DNA of 64,000 nt. Origin: an uncultured Shewanella sp. Lineage in GTDB: Bacteria > Pseudomonadota > Gammaproteobacteria > Enterobacterales > Shewanellaceae. Of the stretch, positions 36,597 to 45,913 are shown piece by piece. The notes beneath the pieces are model-generated. The model was not told the DNA's origin. It searched no databases and saw only the letters and a program-made list of their open reading frames with translations. The stretch's first letter is position 1. Each line of letters starts with the position of its first letter. The position numbers and the translations under genes were made by a program. The stretch covers positions 310,001 to 374,000 of the forward strand of contig NZ_CANMIO010000002.1 in the NCBI RefSeq assembly GCF_947497935.1, read 5' to 3'.

Positions 36597-37166
36597 TTAG
36601 CCCCAAACATTTTTGTTAGAACCACGGTATGCAACACGCTCACGGAAGATTGCAGAAACAACTTCTGCGTCACCCGCAAGTAGTGACTTAGTTGCACACA
36701 ACTCAGCACACATAGGTAGCTTGCCTTCAGCAATACGGTTGGCACCATACTTCTGACGCTCTGCTTCAGAAAAGTTCTCTTCTGGTCCGCCGGCACAGAA
36801 AGTACACTTATCCATCTTACCGCGAGCACCGAAAGCACCTGATTTAGGGAACTGTGGCGCGCCAAATGGGCAAGCGTATAGGCAGTAGCCACAACCGATA
36901 CAAGTATCTTTGTCGTGAAGTACGATGCCGTCTTCTGTCTTGTAGAAACAATTTGCTGGGCAAACTGCCATACAAGGTGCATCACTACAGTGCATACATG
37001 CTACTGAGATAGATGCTTCGCCTTTTACACCGTCATTGATAGTGACAACACGACGACGTTGAATACCCCACTCTAAAGCAGAGTCGTTTTCGTTCTTACA
37101 TGCTGTGACACAACCGTTACACTCGATGCAGCGCTTGGTATCACATAAAAATTTCATTGTAGCCAT
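36597..37166 (-). CDS. fdhB: Formate dehydrogenase iron-sulfur subunit, copy 2
   Basis: This 189-residue four-cluster ferredoxin subunit differs from copy 1 at only about ten residues, such as CMHCSDAPC for CMHCDDAPC and RGSNKNVWG for RGSKNAAWG at the end. All cluster Cys are kept. It starts 29 bases after fdhA2, the same spacing as in operon 1. Confidence 0.96.
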   Translation of the reverse strand: MATMKFLCDTKRCIECNGCVTACKNENDSALEWGIQRRRVVTINDGVKGEASISVACMHCSDAPCMAVCPANCFYKTEDGIVLHDKDTCIGCGYCLYACPFGAPQFPKSGAFGARGKMDKCTFCAGGPEENFSEAERQKYGANRIAEGKLPMCAELCATKSLLAGDAEVVSAIFRERVAYRGSNKNVWG

Positions 37167-37195
37167 TCTGGCAATTCTCCTAGCTAATTCTGCAC

Positions 37196-40051
37196 TTAGG
37201 CTTTAGTGATCTGACAAAGCGATGCTTTGGTTTCCTGCATCTGAGTCACAGGGTCATAACCATAAGTCAATGCAGTGTTAGCTGATTCACCAATAACGTA
37301 AGGAACCGTACCTTCTGGGTAGTTAGGCGCTAAGCTTTCGCCATGCATCTCACCCGCGAAGTGGTAAGGCATCCAAGTGACACCCGGCTTAACGCGTGGA
37401 GTAACCATAGCCTTAATCTTAATACGACCACCTTCAGCACCTTCTAGCCATACTGTATCGCCGTCGCGAATACTGCGATCTGCCGCATCAGCTGGGTTGA
37501 TTTCAACAAACATCTCTTGCTGAAGTTCAGCCAACCATGGGTTTGAACGCGATTCTTCACCACCACCTTCGTACTCAACTAGACGACCAGAAGTCAGACC
37601 TAGTGGGTACTTATCGGTGTTGTCATTGTCTTGAATAGTCTTGTACAGCGTTGGTAGACGGTGTACTTGCATGTCAGCGTATGTTGGGTACTTAGACACA
37701 AGATCACGACGTGGTGTATATAACGGCTCACGGTGAACAGGGACCTCGTCTGGGAATGTCCAAACAATACAACGTGCCTTAGCGTTACCGAATGGGATAC
37801 AACCGTGCTTCATAGCCACACGTTGGATACCACCAGAGATATCAGTCTTCCAGTTCTTACCTTCAGCAAGTGCTTTTTCAGCCGCTGTAAGGTCATCCCA
37901 CCAGCCTAATTGCTTAAGCATGTCAGCAGTGAACTCTGGGTAACCGTCTTGGATTTCAGCGCCTTTAGAGTAGCTGCCTTCAGCAAGTAGGTTCTTACCT
38001 TTATACTCAACACCGTAACGAGCACGGAAGTTACCGCCACCCTCAAGTACGTGCTTGTTTGTGTTATAAAGGATCTGTGTACCAGGGTGCTTCTGCTCTG
38101 GTGTACCCCAACATGGCCAAGGTAGACCGTAAGTCTCGCCTTTAGCAGGACCACCAGCAGCTTCAAGAGTCTTGTTGCTGAACGTGCCCCAGTTTTGAGT
38201 ATGTAACTTCAAACGCTCAGGGCTTTGACCTGACATACCAATCGTCCACATACCGCGGTTGATTTCGCGAGTAACGTCTTCAATCACTAGCACGTCATTG
38301 GCATCTTTAGCGATACGCTTAGTGTATTCGTCAGCAAAACCAAGCTTTTGAGATAGACGGTACATGATCTCAAGGTCAGTCTTAGATTCAAATAATGGCT
38401 CGATAACCTGTTCACGCCACTGCTGGCTACGGCCAGAGTTAGACACAGAACCTTGAGTTTCGAACTGAGTTGCAGCAGGTAGAAGATAAACACCATTCTT
38501 ACGACGGTGCATTACACCCGCCATTGTTGGGAAAGGATCCACTACAACCACTGTGTCCATTTGATCGAGTGCGTCACGAACATCATTCTGGCGGGTTTCA
38601 GTGTTAACTGATTGTCCCCAGAAGAATGCCATGCGAACGCGATCTTTCTGCGCTAGCTTCTCTGGTGTTTCAAGCACACCGTCGTGCCAACGTGAACAAG
38701 GAATACCAGGGGTATTCATTGGAATACGGCCTAGATAAGAGTTTTGGTCGAAACGCGCCTTAACCCAATCGTAGTCCAAGTCCCAAACGTTACACCAATG
38801 CTGCCAAGAACCCGTCTTAAGACCGTAGTAACCCGGTAGCGTATCGAACAATAGACCTAAGTCAGTTGCGCCCTGTACGTTATCGTGACCACGGAAGATG
38901 TTAGTACCGCCACCAGATACACCCATGTTACCTAGGGCTAGCTGAAGAATACAGTATGCGCGAGTGTTAGCGTTACCCACGTGATGCTGAGTACCACCCA
39001 TACACCAAACAACAGTACCAGGACGGTTATCCGCCATCATTTTAGCAGCTTGATAGACTTCTTCTTCAGTGCAGCCAGTGATGTGCTCAACTTCTTTAGG
39101 TGGGAACTTCTTCACTTCCTCACGGATGGTGTCCATCTCGAATACACGTTGTTCGATAAATGTCTTATCTTCCCAACCGTTTTCGAAGATGTGCCAAAGC
39201 ATACCGTAGATGAATGGAATATCGGTACCAGGACGTAGACCACAGTGAAGATCTGCGTGAGCAGCAGTGCGAGAGAAACGTGGATCAACCACGATGATCT
39301 TAGCGTTGTTCTTCTCTTTAGCGATCAAGATATGCTGCATGGCAACAGGATGCGCTTCAGCCGGGTTTGACCCGATAAAGAAGATTGCGTTTGCATTCTG
39401 GATATCGTTGAAAGAGTTAGTTTGCGCACCGTAACCCCAAGTGTTTGCAACACCGGCTACAGTGGTAGAGTGACAAATACGTGCAGAGTGGTCAACGTTG
39501 TTCGTGCCCCACATTGCCGCAAATTTACGGTACATGTAGCAGCCTTCGTTCGAGAACTTAGCACTACCCATGAAGTAAACAGAGTCTGGACCCGATTCTT
39601 TACGAATGTTCTGCATTTGGTCGCCAACTTCGTTAAAAGCTTGCTCCCAAGATAGTTTCTTCCACTTGCCATCAACAAGCTTCATTGGATACTTAAGACG
39701 CTTCTCACCGTGACCATGTTCACGTAGTGCAGCACCTTTAGCACAGTGACCGCCCGCGTTGAATGGGTGATCGAAAGCAGGCTCTTGACCTGTCCACACG
39801 CCATTTTGTACTTCAGCGTAAAGACCACAACCTACCGCACATGCACTACATACAGTACGTTTGATTTCAGTTGGAGCATCATGTGGGATATCTTTGGCTT
39901 CTGCTCGACGCATCATGCCTGTACCCAACAAAGAAGCGGCGGCGATACCACCAGATGTGATACCTGCTTGCTTAATAAATTGACGACGGCTGATACCTAG
40001 AGTTTTTTTCTCTACGGTTGGTGCCGCATTGGATTTGCGAGTTAACTTCAT
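37196..40051 (-). CDS. fdhA: Formate dehydrogenase catalytic subunit, copy 2 (mosaic)
   Basis: The 951-residue molybdoenzyme has Tat motif SRRQFIKQAG, cluster Cys68, 71, 75 and 103 and metal ligand Cys193 (ARICHSTTVAG). Its signal peptide region matches copy 1 (NAAPTVEKKTLGIS), yet the stretch REHGHGEKRLKYPMKL and much of the middle, such as TRAYCILQLALGNMGVSGG and HWCNVWDLDYDWVK, match copy 3. Other parts, such as SNSGRS and DLEIMYRLS, again resemble copy 1. It looks like a recombinant of the two lineages. It is otherwise intact. Confidence 0.97.
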   Translation of the reverse strand: MKLTRKSNAAPTVEKKTLGISRRQFIKQAGITSGGIAAASLLGTGMMRRAEAKDIPHDAPTEIKRTVCSACAVGCGLYAEVQNGVWTGQEPAFDHPFNAGGHCAKGAALREHGHGEKRLKYPMKLVDGKWKKLSWEQAFNEVGDQMQNIRKESGPDSVYFMGSAKFSNEGCYMYRKFAAMWGTNNVDHSARICHSTTVAGVANTWGYGAQTNSFNDIQNANAIFFIGSNPAEAHPVAMQHILIAKEKNNAKIIVVDPRFSRTAAHADLHCGLRPGTDIPFIYGMLWHIFENGWEDKTFIEQRVFEMDTIREEVKKFPPKEVEHITGCTEEEVYQAAKMMADNRPGTVVWCMGGTQHHVGNANTRAYCILQLALGNMGVSGGGTNIFRGHDNVQGATDLGLLFDTLPGYYGLKTGSWQHWCNVWDLDYDWVKARFDQNSYLGRIPMNTPGIPCSRWHDGVLETPEKLAQKDRVRMAFFWGQSVNTETRQNDVRDALDQMDTVVVVDPFPTMAGVMHRRKNGVYLLPAATQFETQGSVSNSGRSQQWREQVIEPLFESKTDLEIMYRLSQKLGFADEYTKRIAKDANDVLVIEDVTREINRGMWTIGMSGQSPERLKLHTQNWGTFSNKTLEAAGGPAKGETYGLPWPCWGTPEQKHPGTQILYNTNKHVLEGGGNFRARYGVEYKGKNLLAEGSYSKGAEIQDGYPEFTADMLKQLGWWDDLTAAEKALAEGKNWKTDISGGIQRVAMKHGCIPFGNAKARCIVWTFPDEVPVHREPLYTPRRDLVSKYPTYADMQVHRLPTLYKTIQDNDNTDKYPLGLTSGRLVEYEGGGEESRSNPWLAELQQEMFVEINPADAADRSIRDGDTVWLEGAEGGRIKIKAMVTPRVKPGVTWMPYHFAGEMHGESLAPNYPEGTVPYVIGESANTALTYGYDPVTQMQETKASLCQITKA

Positions 40052-40069
40052 CGCTTAAATTCTCCTAAA

Positions 40070-40267
40070 CTAGCCGCGTAAGCTATTGTAATAACTGCGA
40101 ATATGTGCAGTTTCATGATAGCCATTGTCATTCTTTGAACTGACTTTAGTTTCACTTGCTTGGGCAACACTTACGCCAGTAGCGGCGATAGCGACACTTG
40201 CTGTGCCACCTATGGTCAGTGCCTTCAGCAAAGATCTGCGGTTCAGATCAGGCTGTTGCTTGTTCAT
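40070..40267 (-). CDS. fdhX: Small Tat-signal protein of the fdh operon, copy 2
   Basis: This 65-residue protein is almost identical to copy 1: NRRSLLKALTIGGTASVAIA then HETAHIRSYYNSLRG. It has GGAG five bases before the ATG. It lies 18 bases before fdhA2, the same spacing as copy 1. Confidence 0.9.
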   Translation of the reverse strand: MNKQQPDLNRRSLLKALTIGGTASVAIAATGVSVAQASETKVSSKNDNGYHETAHIRSYYNSLRG

Positions 40268-40946
40268 TTTTACTCCTGGAAGATAAGGAATACTCTAATT
40301 ATAAAAATTAAGATAAGTCTAATAATGCTACCTTTTACAGTGACAACCAGTCAGTTGTTAAGCCGATGATCCATAATGTAAAATTTGTTTACTTATTAGA
40401 GGTATCCAACAAAATTGCAGGGCTAATATAAAGAAAATTCGATTGGAAAAAATTGATCTGAGATAGGTTAAATTTCGACTCTGGAGAAGCTTCAAGCCAA
40501 AGTGTTAACTAGCGCATATTTAAAACCGAAAAAACTGTGTAGAAAATCAAATTTGTACAAGTGATTAGACTAGTGATTGGTGTTTAAAAATTAACAAATA
40601 CAAAACATTACAGGGTTTACTTATATAAATGCTAATTATTAACATTTGCTAGACTGCAAGAATATTTTTTATACCAAATGACTCACTAACTCATGACTAG
40701 GTCCTATTGGCATCGAAACAGGCAATACAGATTTGCTACCAAAAAACAACACACGTAATAAAACGCACCCAAAAGCCCCCTCCCAATATGGCTCCAACTA
40801 ATATAACAAATTGATAATCCACTTCTTTATAGCAAAGCTTCACATAAATTAACTCGAGAAAGGTTTCTAATACCGCTCGCTAGTTTGTATGCCACACGGT
40901 AAATACCGATATTGAAGGAAAGCACCAATTGAAAACCGTCAAAAAC
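40268..40946. other. Non-coding gap upstream of fdh operon 2
   Basis: No gene is evident in these 680 bases. Positions from about 40370 to 40530 align with the upstream region of operon 1 in short conserved blocks, showing that promoter and operon were duplicated together. The right half is AT-rich and unique, with an imperfect palindrome near 40627-40648. Confidence 0.55.
40425..40466 (-). promoter_or_regulatory. Candidate fdh operon 2 promoter with FNR/CRP-type half-site
   Basis: A minus-strand TATATT (40425-40430) is 22 bases downstream of an ATCAA half-site (40453-40457), the same geometry as in operon 1. The other half of the box has only one match to FNR, so only a half-site is supported. 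Confidence 0.45.
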
Positions 40947-40977
40947 AAAAATGCCCCGACTGAGTCGAGGCATTTTT
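40947..40977 (-). terminator. Terminator of fdh operon 3
   Basis: The stem AAAAATGCC-c-CGAC / GTCG-a-GGCATTTTT with a TGA loop lies 21 bases after the fdhC3 stop. The A tract on the left gives a T-run for minus-strand transcripts. Confidence 0.88.
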
Positions 40978-40997
40978 ATCTGATAGCAAAATTAGCG

Positions 40998-42005
40998 TTA
41001 GTCTTTATAAACTATGCTATTGCCATCTTTCATTTCATCGTACCAAACGTTGTGATGCTGGATTGCCCAGTTTTCATCGCAGTAACCCGATACCATACAC
41101 TCCATACCACCTTCACTTAACACTGTCGCCATCCAGATATGGACGATAGTGAACGCGATAATAATAATCGCACTAATTGAGTGAATGAGAAGTGCGGCCA
41201 TTGAGGCTTCACGTGGCAAATCTAGACCTGGTAATACAAGCATTAACCCTGATGCGGCAATAAATAAACCGAAAATAGTTAAGCTCCAGAACCACATCTT
41301 TTCACCGGCGTTAGCAAATCCACTATCAGGATGCTTACCCTTAAAAGGTCCAAAGTTGATGTAACCACCAACCACTAAGAACCACTTTAAGTCATACATC
41401 TTAAACGTTTGCATCGGCATCCACTTAACAACACACAAGATCCAAGACACAATAAATATCGGTCCGACCCAGTCATGTATTGTCTTGCTACCATAGATCA
41501 GCCCAGCCCATAGACCTTCGCCGATATAAGGCTGCAATATGTGTTTGCCCAGCATGATATTGAGGCCTGTGAATATCAGCGCTAAACAAGATGTCGCCAT
41601 TACCCAGTGGATCCACAAATCAGCTTTCGACCAACGTAGTACCATTTTCCCAGAAAAGCCCTTACTCAACTTAGAGGGGCCATTCACCAAATAGAAAAAT
41701 AGAAATGCAGCAAATACACCAACAACCGTAATTCCCATTACAGGAGTTAAATACTCGTTGCGGACGTTCTTGCCTTCATTACCTACTACATTGATTAGCA
41801 CACCAGTCTCGATGCCTTTTGCCACGGTGTAACCTGAGTCACCTGCCTTAACCGCACGCCAAAGATCGGCGTCATTGCTTGCAGCTTGCTGTTGGCTCGT
41901 TTGATCATCCGCAGCCATTGCCGAAGCGCTAAGTCCCAACCCCATTGAAACCATCAATGGAATAACTAGCAATGCAAACAGGCTGCGCAGTGATTTCATA
42001 AACAT
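40998..42005 (-). CDS. fdhC: Formate dehydrogenase cytochrome b subunit, copy 3
   Basis: The 335-residue cytochrome b subunit is clearly homologous to copies 1 and 2 but diverged. It keeps WSKADLWIHWVMATSCLALI, KTIHDWVGPIFIV and LLIHSISAIIIIAFTIVHIW with the heme-ligand His, plus the MECMVSGYCDENWAIQHHN end. The mature N-terminus after the signal peptide is different (DDQTSQQQAASNDADLW). I choose the ATG at 42005 from the GGAG five bases upstream. Confidence 0.95.
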   Translation of the reverse strand: MFMKSLRSLFALLVIPLMVSMGLGLSASAMAADDQTSQQQAASNDADLWRAVKAGDSGYTVAKGIETGVLINVVGNEGKNVRNEYLTPVMGITVVGVFAAFLFFYLVNGPSKLSKGFSGKMVLRWSKADLWIHWVMATSCLALIFTGLNIMLGKHILQPYIGEGLWAGLIYGSKTIHDWVGPIFIVSWILCVVKWMPMQTFKMYDLKWFLVVGGYINFGPFKGKHPDSGFANAGEKMWFWSLTIFGLFIAASGLMLVLPGLDLPREASMAALLIHSISAIIIIAFTIVHIWMATVLSEGGMECMVSGYCDENWAIQHHNVWYDEMKDGNSIVYKD

Positions 42006-42058
42006 ACTCACTCCTTTATCGGGCTGCAGGTCGAAACCCGCAGCCCTATTCAGCCTGA

Positions 42059-42646
42059 CTAGCCAGTTGTAGGGGTATAACCCCAGATAGCGCCAGGTGC
42101 ACCACGTGCAGCAGAACGTTCACGGAAGATATTAGAAACAACCTCCGCATCACCTGCTAATAACGCCTTAGTCGCACAAAGCTCTGCACACATAGGTAAC
42201 TTACCTTCGGCAATACGGTTAGCACCATATAGCTTACGTTCCTCTTCCGAGAAATCAGGTGCAGGGCCACCGGCACAGAAAGTACATTTATCCATTTTTC
42301 CGCGGCTACCAAATGCATCCTTCTTAGGGAACTGAGGCGCTCCAAAAGGACATGCATAGAAACAGTAACCACAACCGATACAGGTTTCTTTGTTGTGTAA
42401 GACGATACCGTCTTCAGTACGATAGAAACAGTCTGCAGGACAAACGGCCATACAAGGTGCATCAGTACAGTGCATACATGCCACTGAAATAGACGCTTCA
42501 CCCGGCTCACCATCATTTAGTGTGACCACGCGACGACGTTGGATCCCCCAGCCAATGGCTGAGGCGTTTTCGTTTTTACATGCTGTGACGCAACCGTTAC
42601 ACTCGATGCAGCGCTTGGTGTCACATAAGAATTTCATGACTGCCAT
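42059..42646 (-). CDS. fdhB: Formate dehydrogenase iron-sulfur subunit, copy 3
   Basis: This 195-residue four-cluster subunit has CIECNGCVTACKNE, CMHCTDAPCMAVCP, CIGCGYCFYACPFGAP and the CTFC/CAELC pair. It is six residues longer at the C-terminus than copies 1 and 2 (ending IWGYTPTTG) and more diverged, matching the different cytochrome b partner. It is 26 bases after fdhA3. Confidence 0.96.
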   Translation of the reverse strand: MAVMKFLCDTKRCIECNGCVTACKNENASAIGWGIQRRRVVTLNDGEPGEASISVACMHCTDAPCMAVCPADCFYRTEDGIVLHNKETCIGCGYCFYACPFGAPQFPKKDAFGSRGKMDKCTFCAGGPAPDFSEEERKLYGANRIAEGKLPMCAELCATKALLAGDAEVVSNIFRERSAARGAPGAIWGYTPTTG

Positions 42647-42672
42647 AATGGCTTATCTCCTCATCAAGTTAA

Positions 42673-45522
42673 TTAGGCTTTGCTGACCTGACACAAGCTC
42701 ACTTTCGTCTCTTGCATCTGTGTCACAACATCATAACCATAGGTCATTACAGTATTGGCAGCTTCACCAATAACATAAGGAACCGTGCCTTCTGGGTAGT
42801 TCTTCTCTAGGCTCTTGCCTTCGAATACACCCGCGAAGTGATATGGCATGAAACATTCGCCTGGTACAACTCGTGGAATGACCATAGCCTTAACGGTGAT
42901 TTTTGCACCTTCTGGACTATGTACGAACACGTTATCACCATCACGAATACCGCGATCGGCAGCATCGGCTGGGTTGATCTCGATAAACATCTCTTGCTGA
43001 AGCTCAGCAAGCCATGGGTTAGAACGCGTTTCTTCACCACCACCTTCGTACTCAACCAAACGGCCAGTCGTAATGATTAATGGGAAGCCTTTACTAAAGT
43101 CTTGTTCCTGAATCGTTTTGTACAGGGTAGGAAGACGAGCAACCATACGATCTTCGTATGTTGGATACTTAGCAACCAAGTCACGACGAGGCGTATATAG
43201 AGGCTCACGGTGCAATGGAATATCATCAGGGAAGTTCCAAACAATACAACGCGCTTTCGCGTTACCGTAAGGAATACAACCATGCTTAATGGCGACACGC
43301 TGGATACCACCAGAGATATCGGTCTTCCAGTTCTTGCCTTCGGCAGCCGCTTTCTCTTCTGCAGTGAGATCATCCCACCAACCAAGCTGCTTAAGCATCT
43401 TGTCGGTAAATTCTGGGTAACCGTCTTTAATTTCACTGCCTTTAGAGTAGGAACCTTCAGCCAAGATGTTAACGCCGTTATGCTCAACACCATAACGAGC
43501 ACGGAAGTTACCACCACCGTTCTTAACTTCACGGCCGGTACGATACAGGATCTGTGAACCAGGGTGCTTCATCTCAGGCGTGCCCCAACATGGCCAAGGT
43601 AAACCGTAAGTTTCACCTTTAGCTGGACCACCTGGTGCTTCAAGCGATTTAATATCGAATGTGCCCCAGTTTTCTTGGTGCATCTTCAGACGCTCAGGGC
43701 TCTGACCTGTGTAACCAATAGTCCACATACCACGGTTATATTCGCGAGTCATATCTTCGATCAATGGCTCATCACCGTTCACCTTAATATGCTTACAGAA
43801 CTCTTTCTCGATGCCCCACTTCTTAGCCAGCTTGTACATAACCACATGGTCAGGCTTAGACTCAAACAGGGGTTCGATAACCTTAGTACGCCACTGTAGT
43901 GAACGGTTTGAAGCCGATACTGAACCATAGGTCTCAAACTGAGTACACGCTGGTAGCAAGTACACACCATCGGTACGCTCATGCATGACACCCGCCATTG
44001 TTGGGAATGGATCCACAACAACAACTGTCTTCATCTTATTCAAGGCTTCACGCACTTCACGGCCACGGGTTTCAGTGTTAACCGATTGGCCCCAGAAGAA
44101 CGCCATATGAATGTTATCTTTCTGAGCAATCTTAGACTTATCTTCGAGTACACCATCATGCCAACGTGAACATGGGATACCCGTTGAGGTCATAGGATCT
44201 TGACCTAAACGTGGCTCTTGGTCGAAGCGGCTCTTAACCCACTCATAGTCCAAGTCCCAAACGTTACACCAGTGCTTCCAAGAACCCGTCTTTAGACCGT
44301 AGTAACCCGGTAGCGTATCGAACAGAAGACCGAAGTCAGTTGCGCCCTGTACGTTATCGTGACCACGGAAGATGTTAGTACCGCCGCCTGACACACCCAT
44401 GTTACCTAGGGCAAGCTGAAGGATGCAGTATGCACGAGTATTAGCGTTACCAACGTGATGCTGAGTACCACCCATACACCAAACAACGGTACCAGGCTTA
44501 GTCTCAGCCAGTAGCTTAGCTACGCGGTACATCTGCTCTTTTGTCGCGCCAACAATGTTTTCAACTTCAGCAGGTGGGTACTTCTTAACCTCTTCGCGGA
44601 TACGTTCCATACCGTAAACACGCTGGTCAATGAAGGTTTGATCTTCCCAACCGTTTTCGAAGATGTGCCATAGCAGACCATAGATGAAAGGAATATCCGT
44701 ACCAGGACGAATATGCACGAACTCGTCAGACTTAGCTGCAGTTCGGGTGAAACGAGGGTCGACAACGATAATTTTCGCGCCGCGCTCTTTACCTTCCAGA
44801 ATATGTTGCATCGCAACTGGGTGAGCTTCACAAGGGTTTGAGCCGATGAACATCATCGCCTTAGCGTTGCGAATATCGTTGAAAGAGTTGGTTTGCGCAC
44901 CATAGCCCCAAGTGTTTGCAACACCGGCTACAGTGGTAGAGTGACAAATACGTGCAGAGTGGTCGACATTGTTGGTGCCCCACATTGCCGCAAATTTGCG
45001 GTACATATAAGCTTGTTCGTTTGAGAACTTTGCACTACCCATGAAAAATACTGAGTCAGGACCCGATTCTTTACGAATATCTAGTGCTTGTTGGCCAACT
45101 TCTTCAATCGCTTGATCCCAAGATAGACGCTTCCACTTGCCGCCTTCTAACTTCATTGGATACTTAAGACGCTTTTCACCGTGACCGTGTTCACGAAGTG
45201 CAGCACCTTTAGCACAGTGTCCACCCGCGTTAAATGGGTGATCGAATGCTGGTTCCTGACCTGTCCATACACCGTTTTGAACTTCGGCATAAACACCGCA
45301 GCCTACAGAGCAATGTGAACAGATGGTACGTTTAGTTTCGGTGGGGGTGTCGTGGGGAATATCTTTAGCTTCTGCTTTGCGCATCATACCTGCGCCTAGC
45401 ATAGATGCCGCTGCAATACCGCCTGTCGCGAGGCTCGCGGACTTGAGGAATTGGCGACGGTTTAAACCTAAGACTGCCTTGTTGCTTGTTGCAGCTTGGT
45501 CTGTTTTGCGGGTTAATCGCAT
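42673..45522 (-). CDS. fdhA: Formate dehydrogenase catalytic subunit, copy 3
   Basis: The 949-residue molybdoenzyme has Tat motif NRRQFLKSAS, a first cluster CSHCSVGCGVY and metal ligand Cys193 in ARICHSTTVAG. Its signal region (TDQAATSNKAVLGL) differs from copies 1 and 2. It lies next to the accessory genes, so it may represent the ancestral copy. The start is the ATG at 45522, seven bases after GGAG; an upstream GTG codon overlaps the spacer. Confidence 0.97.
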   Translation of the reverse strand: MRLTRKTDQAATSNKAVLGLNRRQFLKSASLATGGIAAASMLGAGMMRKAEAKDIPHDTPTETKRTICSHCSVGCGVYAEVQNGVWTGQEPAFDHPFNAGGHCAKGAALREHGHGEKRLKYPMKLEGGKWKRLSWDQAIEEVGQQALDIRKESGPDSVFFMGSAKFSNEQAYMYRKFAAMWGTNNVDHSARICHSTTVAGVANTWGYGAQTNSFNDIRNAKAMMFIGSNPCEAHPVAMQHILEGKERGAKIIVVDPRFTRTAAKSDEFVHIRPGTDIPFIYGLLWHIFENGWEDQTFIDQRVYGMERIREEVKKYPPAEVENIVGATKEQMYRVAKLLAETKPGTVVWCMGGTQHHVGNANTRAYCILQLALGNMGVSGGGTNIFRGHDNVQGATDFGLLFDTLPGYYGLKTGSWKHWCNVWDLDYEWVKSRFDQEPRLGQDPMTSTGIPCSRWHDGVLEDKSKIAQKDNIHMAFFWGQSVNTETRGREVREALNKMKTVVVVDPFPTMAGVMHERTDGVYLLPACTQFETYGSVSASNRSLQWRTKVIEPLFESKPDHVVMYKLAKKWGIEKEFCKHIKVNGDEPLIEDMTREYNRGMWTIGYTGQSPERLKMHQENWGTFDIKSLEAPGGPAKGETYGLPWPCWGTPEMKHPGSQILYRTGREVKNGGGNFRARYGVEHNGVNILAEGSYSKGSEIKDGYPEFTDKMLKQLGWWDDLTAEEKAAAEGKNWKTDISGGIQRVAIKHGCIPYGNAKARCIVWNFPDDIPLHREPLYTPRRDLVAKYPTYEDRMVARLPTLYKTIQEQDFSKGFPLIITTGRLVEYEGGGEETRSNPWLAELQQEMFIEINPADAADRGIRDGDNVFVHSPEGAKITVKAMVIPRVVPGECFMPYHFAGVFEGKSLEKNYPEGTVPYVIGEAANTVMTYGYDVVTQMQETKVSLCQVSKA

Positions 45523-45537
45523 CACACTCTCCTTTAA

Positions 45538-45738
45538 TTATTTACTGCGCAATGTGTCGTAATAACTACGAACATGGTCAGACTCTTGGTAGCCGGTGCC
45601 TTTTTTCGCAGCAGGTGCGACTTCAGGTTGTGCGGCAAGAGCTTGTCCACTTGCAGTTGCAACTGCGCCAGCCGCACCACCGATAGCCAATGCCTTAAGC
45701 AATTGACGACGGCCCATGTCGGAAGCTTGCTTCTTCAT
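45538..45738 (-). CDS. fdhX: Small Tat-signal protein of the fdh operon, copy 3
   Basis: This 66-residue protein has Tat signal MGRRQLLKALAIGGAAGAVA and a mature end YQESDHVRSYYDTLRSK, recognisably the same family as copies 1 and 2 but diverged. GGAG precedes the ATG. It is 15 bases before fdhA3. Confidence 0.9.
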   Translation of the reverse strand: MKKQASDMGRRQLLKALAIGGAAGAVATASGQALAAQPEVAPAAKKGTGYQESDHVRSYYDTLRSK

Positions 45739-45808
45739 AGTGTCTCCTTAGATATACTGAAATTAAGATAAATTGCTTATGTTTAAACGCTCTATCCAGT
45801 TCTTGTTG

Positions 45809-45889
45809 GGTTCTTTTTAAGAAGAATCCCAGTTTTTGTCTATGTCAGTTCAGCTGTTCGCAGTTAACTACGAGTGCTGAACTGACATA
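45809..45889. other. Two hairpins between accessory operon and fdh operon 3
   Basis: A perfect 14-base inverted repeat, TATGTCAGTTCAGC at 45841-45854 and its complement at 45876-45889, encloses a 21-base loop. A second, imperfect hairpin with arms GGGTTCTT and AAGAATCCC-like sequence lies at 45809-45831. On the minus strand these come just after the TorD-like gene and before fdhX3. The first lacks a T-run. They may terminate, attenuate or process a transcript running from the accessory genes into operon 3. Confidence 0.6.
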
Positions 45890-45913
45890 AATCCAAACCT
45901 CTACCGATAGCGC

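Noticed and set aside
31504..45522. Selenocysteine UGA in the fdhA genes
   Set aside because: The metal-ligand position is a Cys codon in all three copies (ARICHSTTVAG), with no in-frame stop at this site.
45841..45889. 14-base inverted repeat as a standard terminator
   Set aside because: The transcribed strand shows no T-run directly after the stem, so I list it only as a structure of unknown role.
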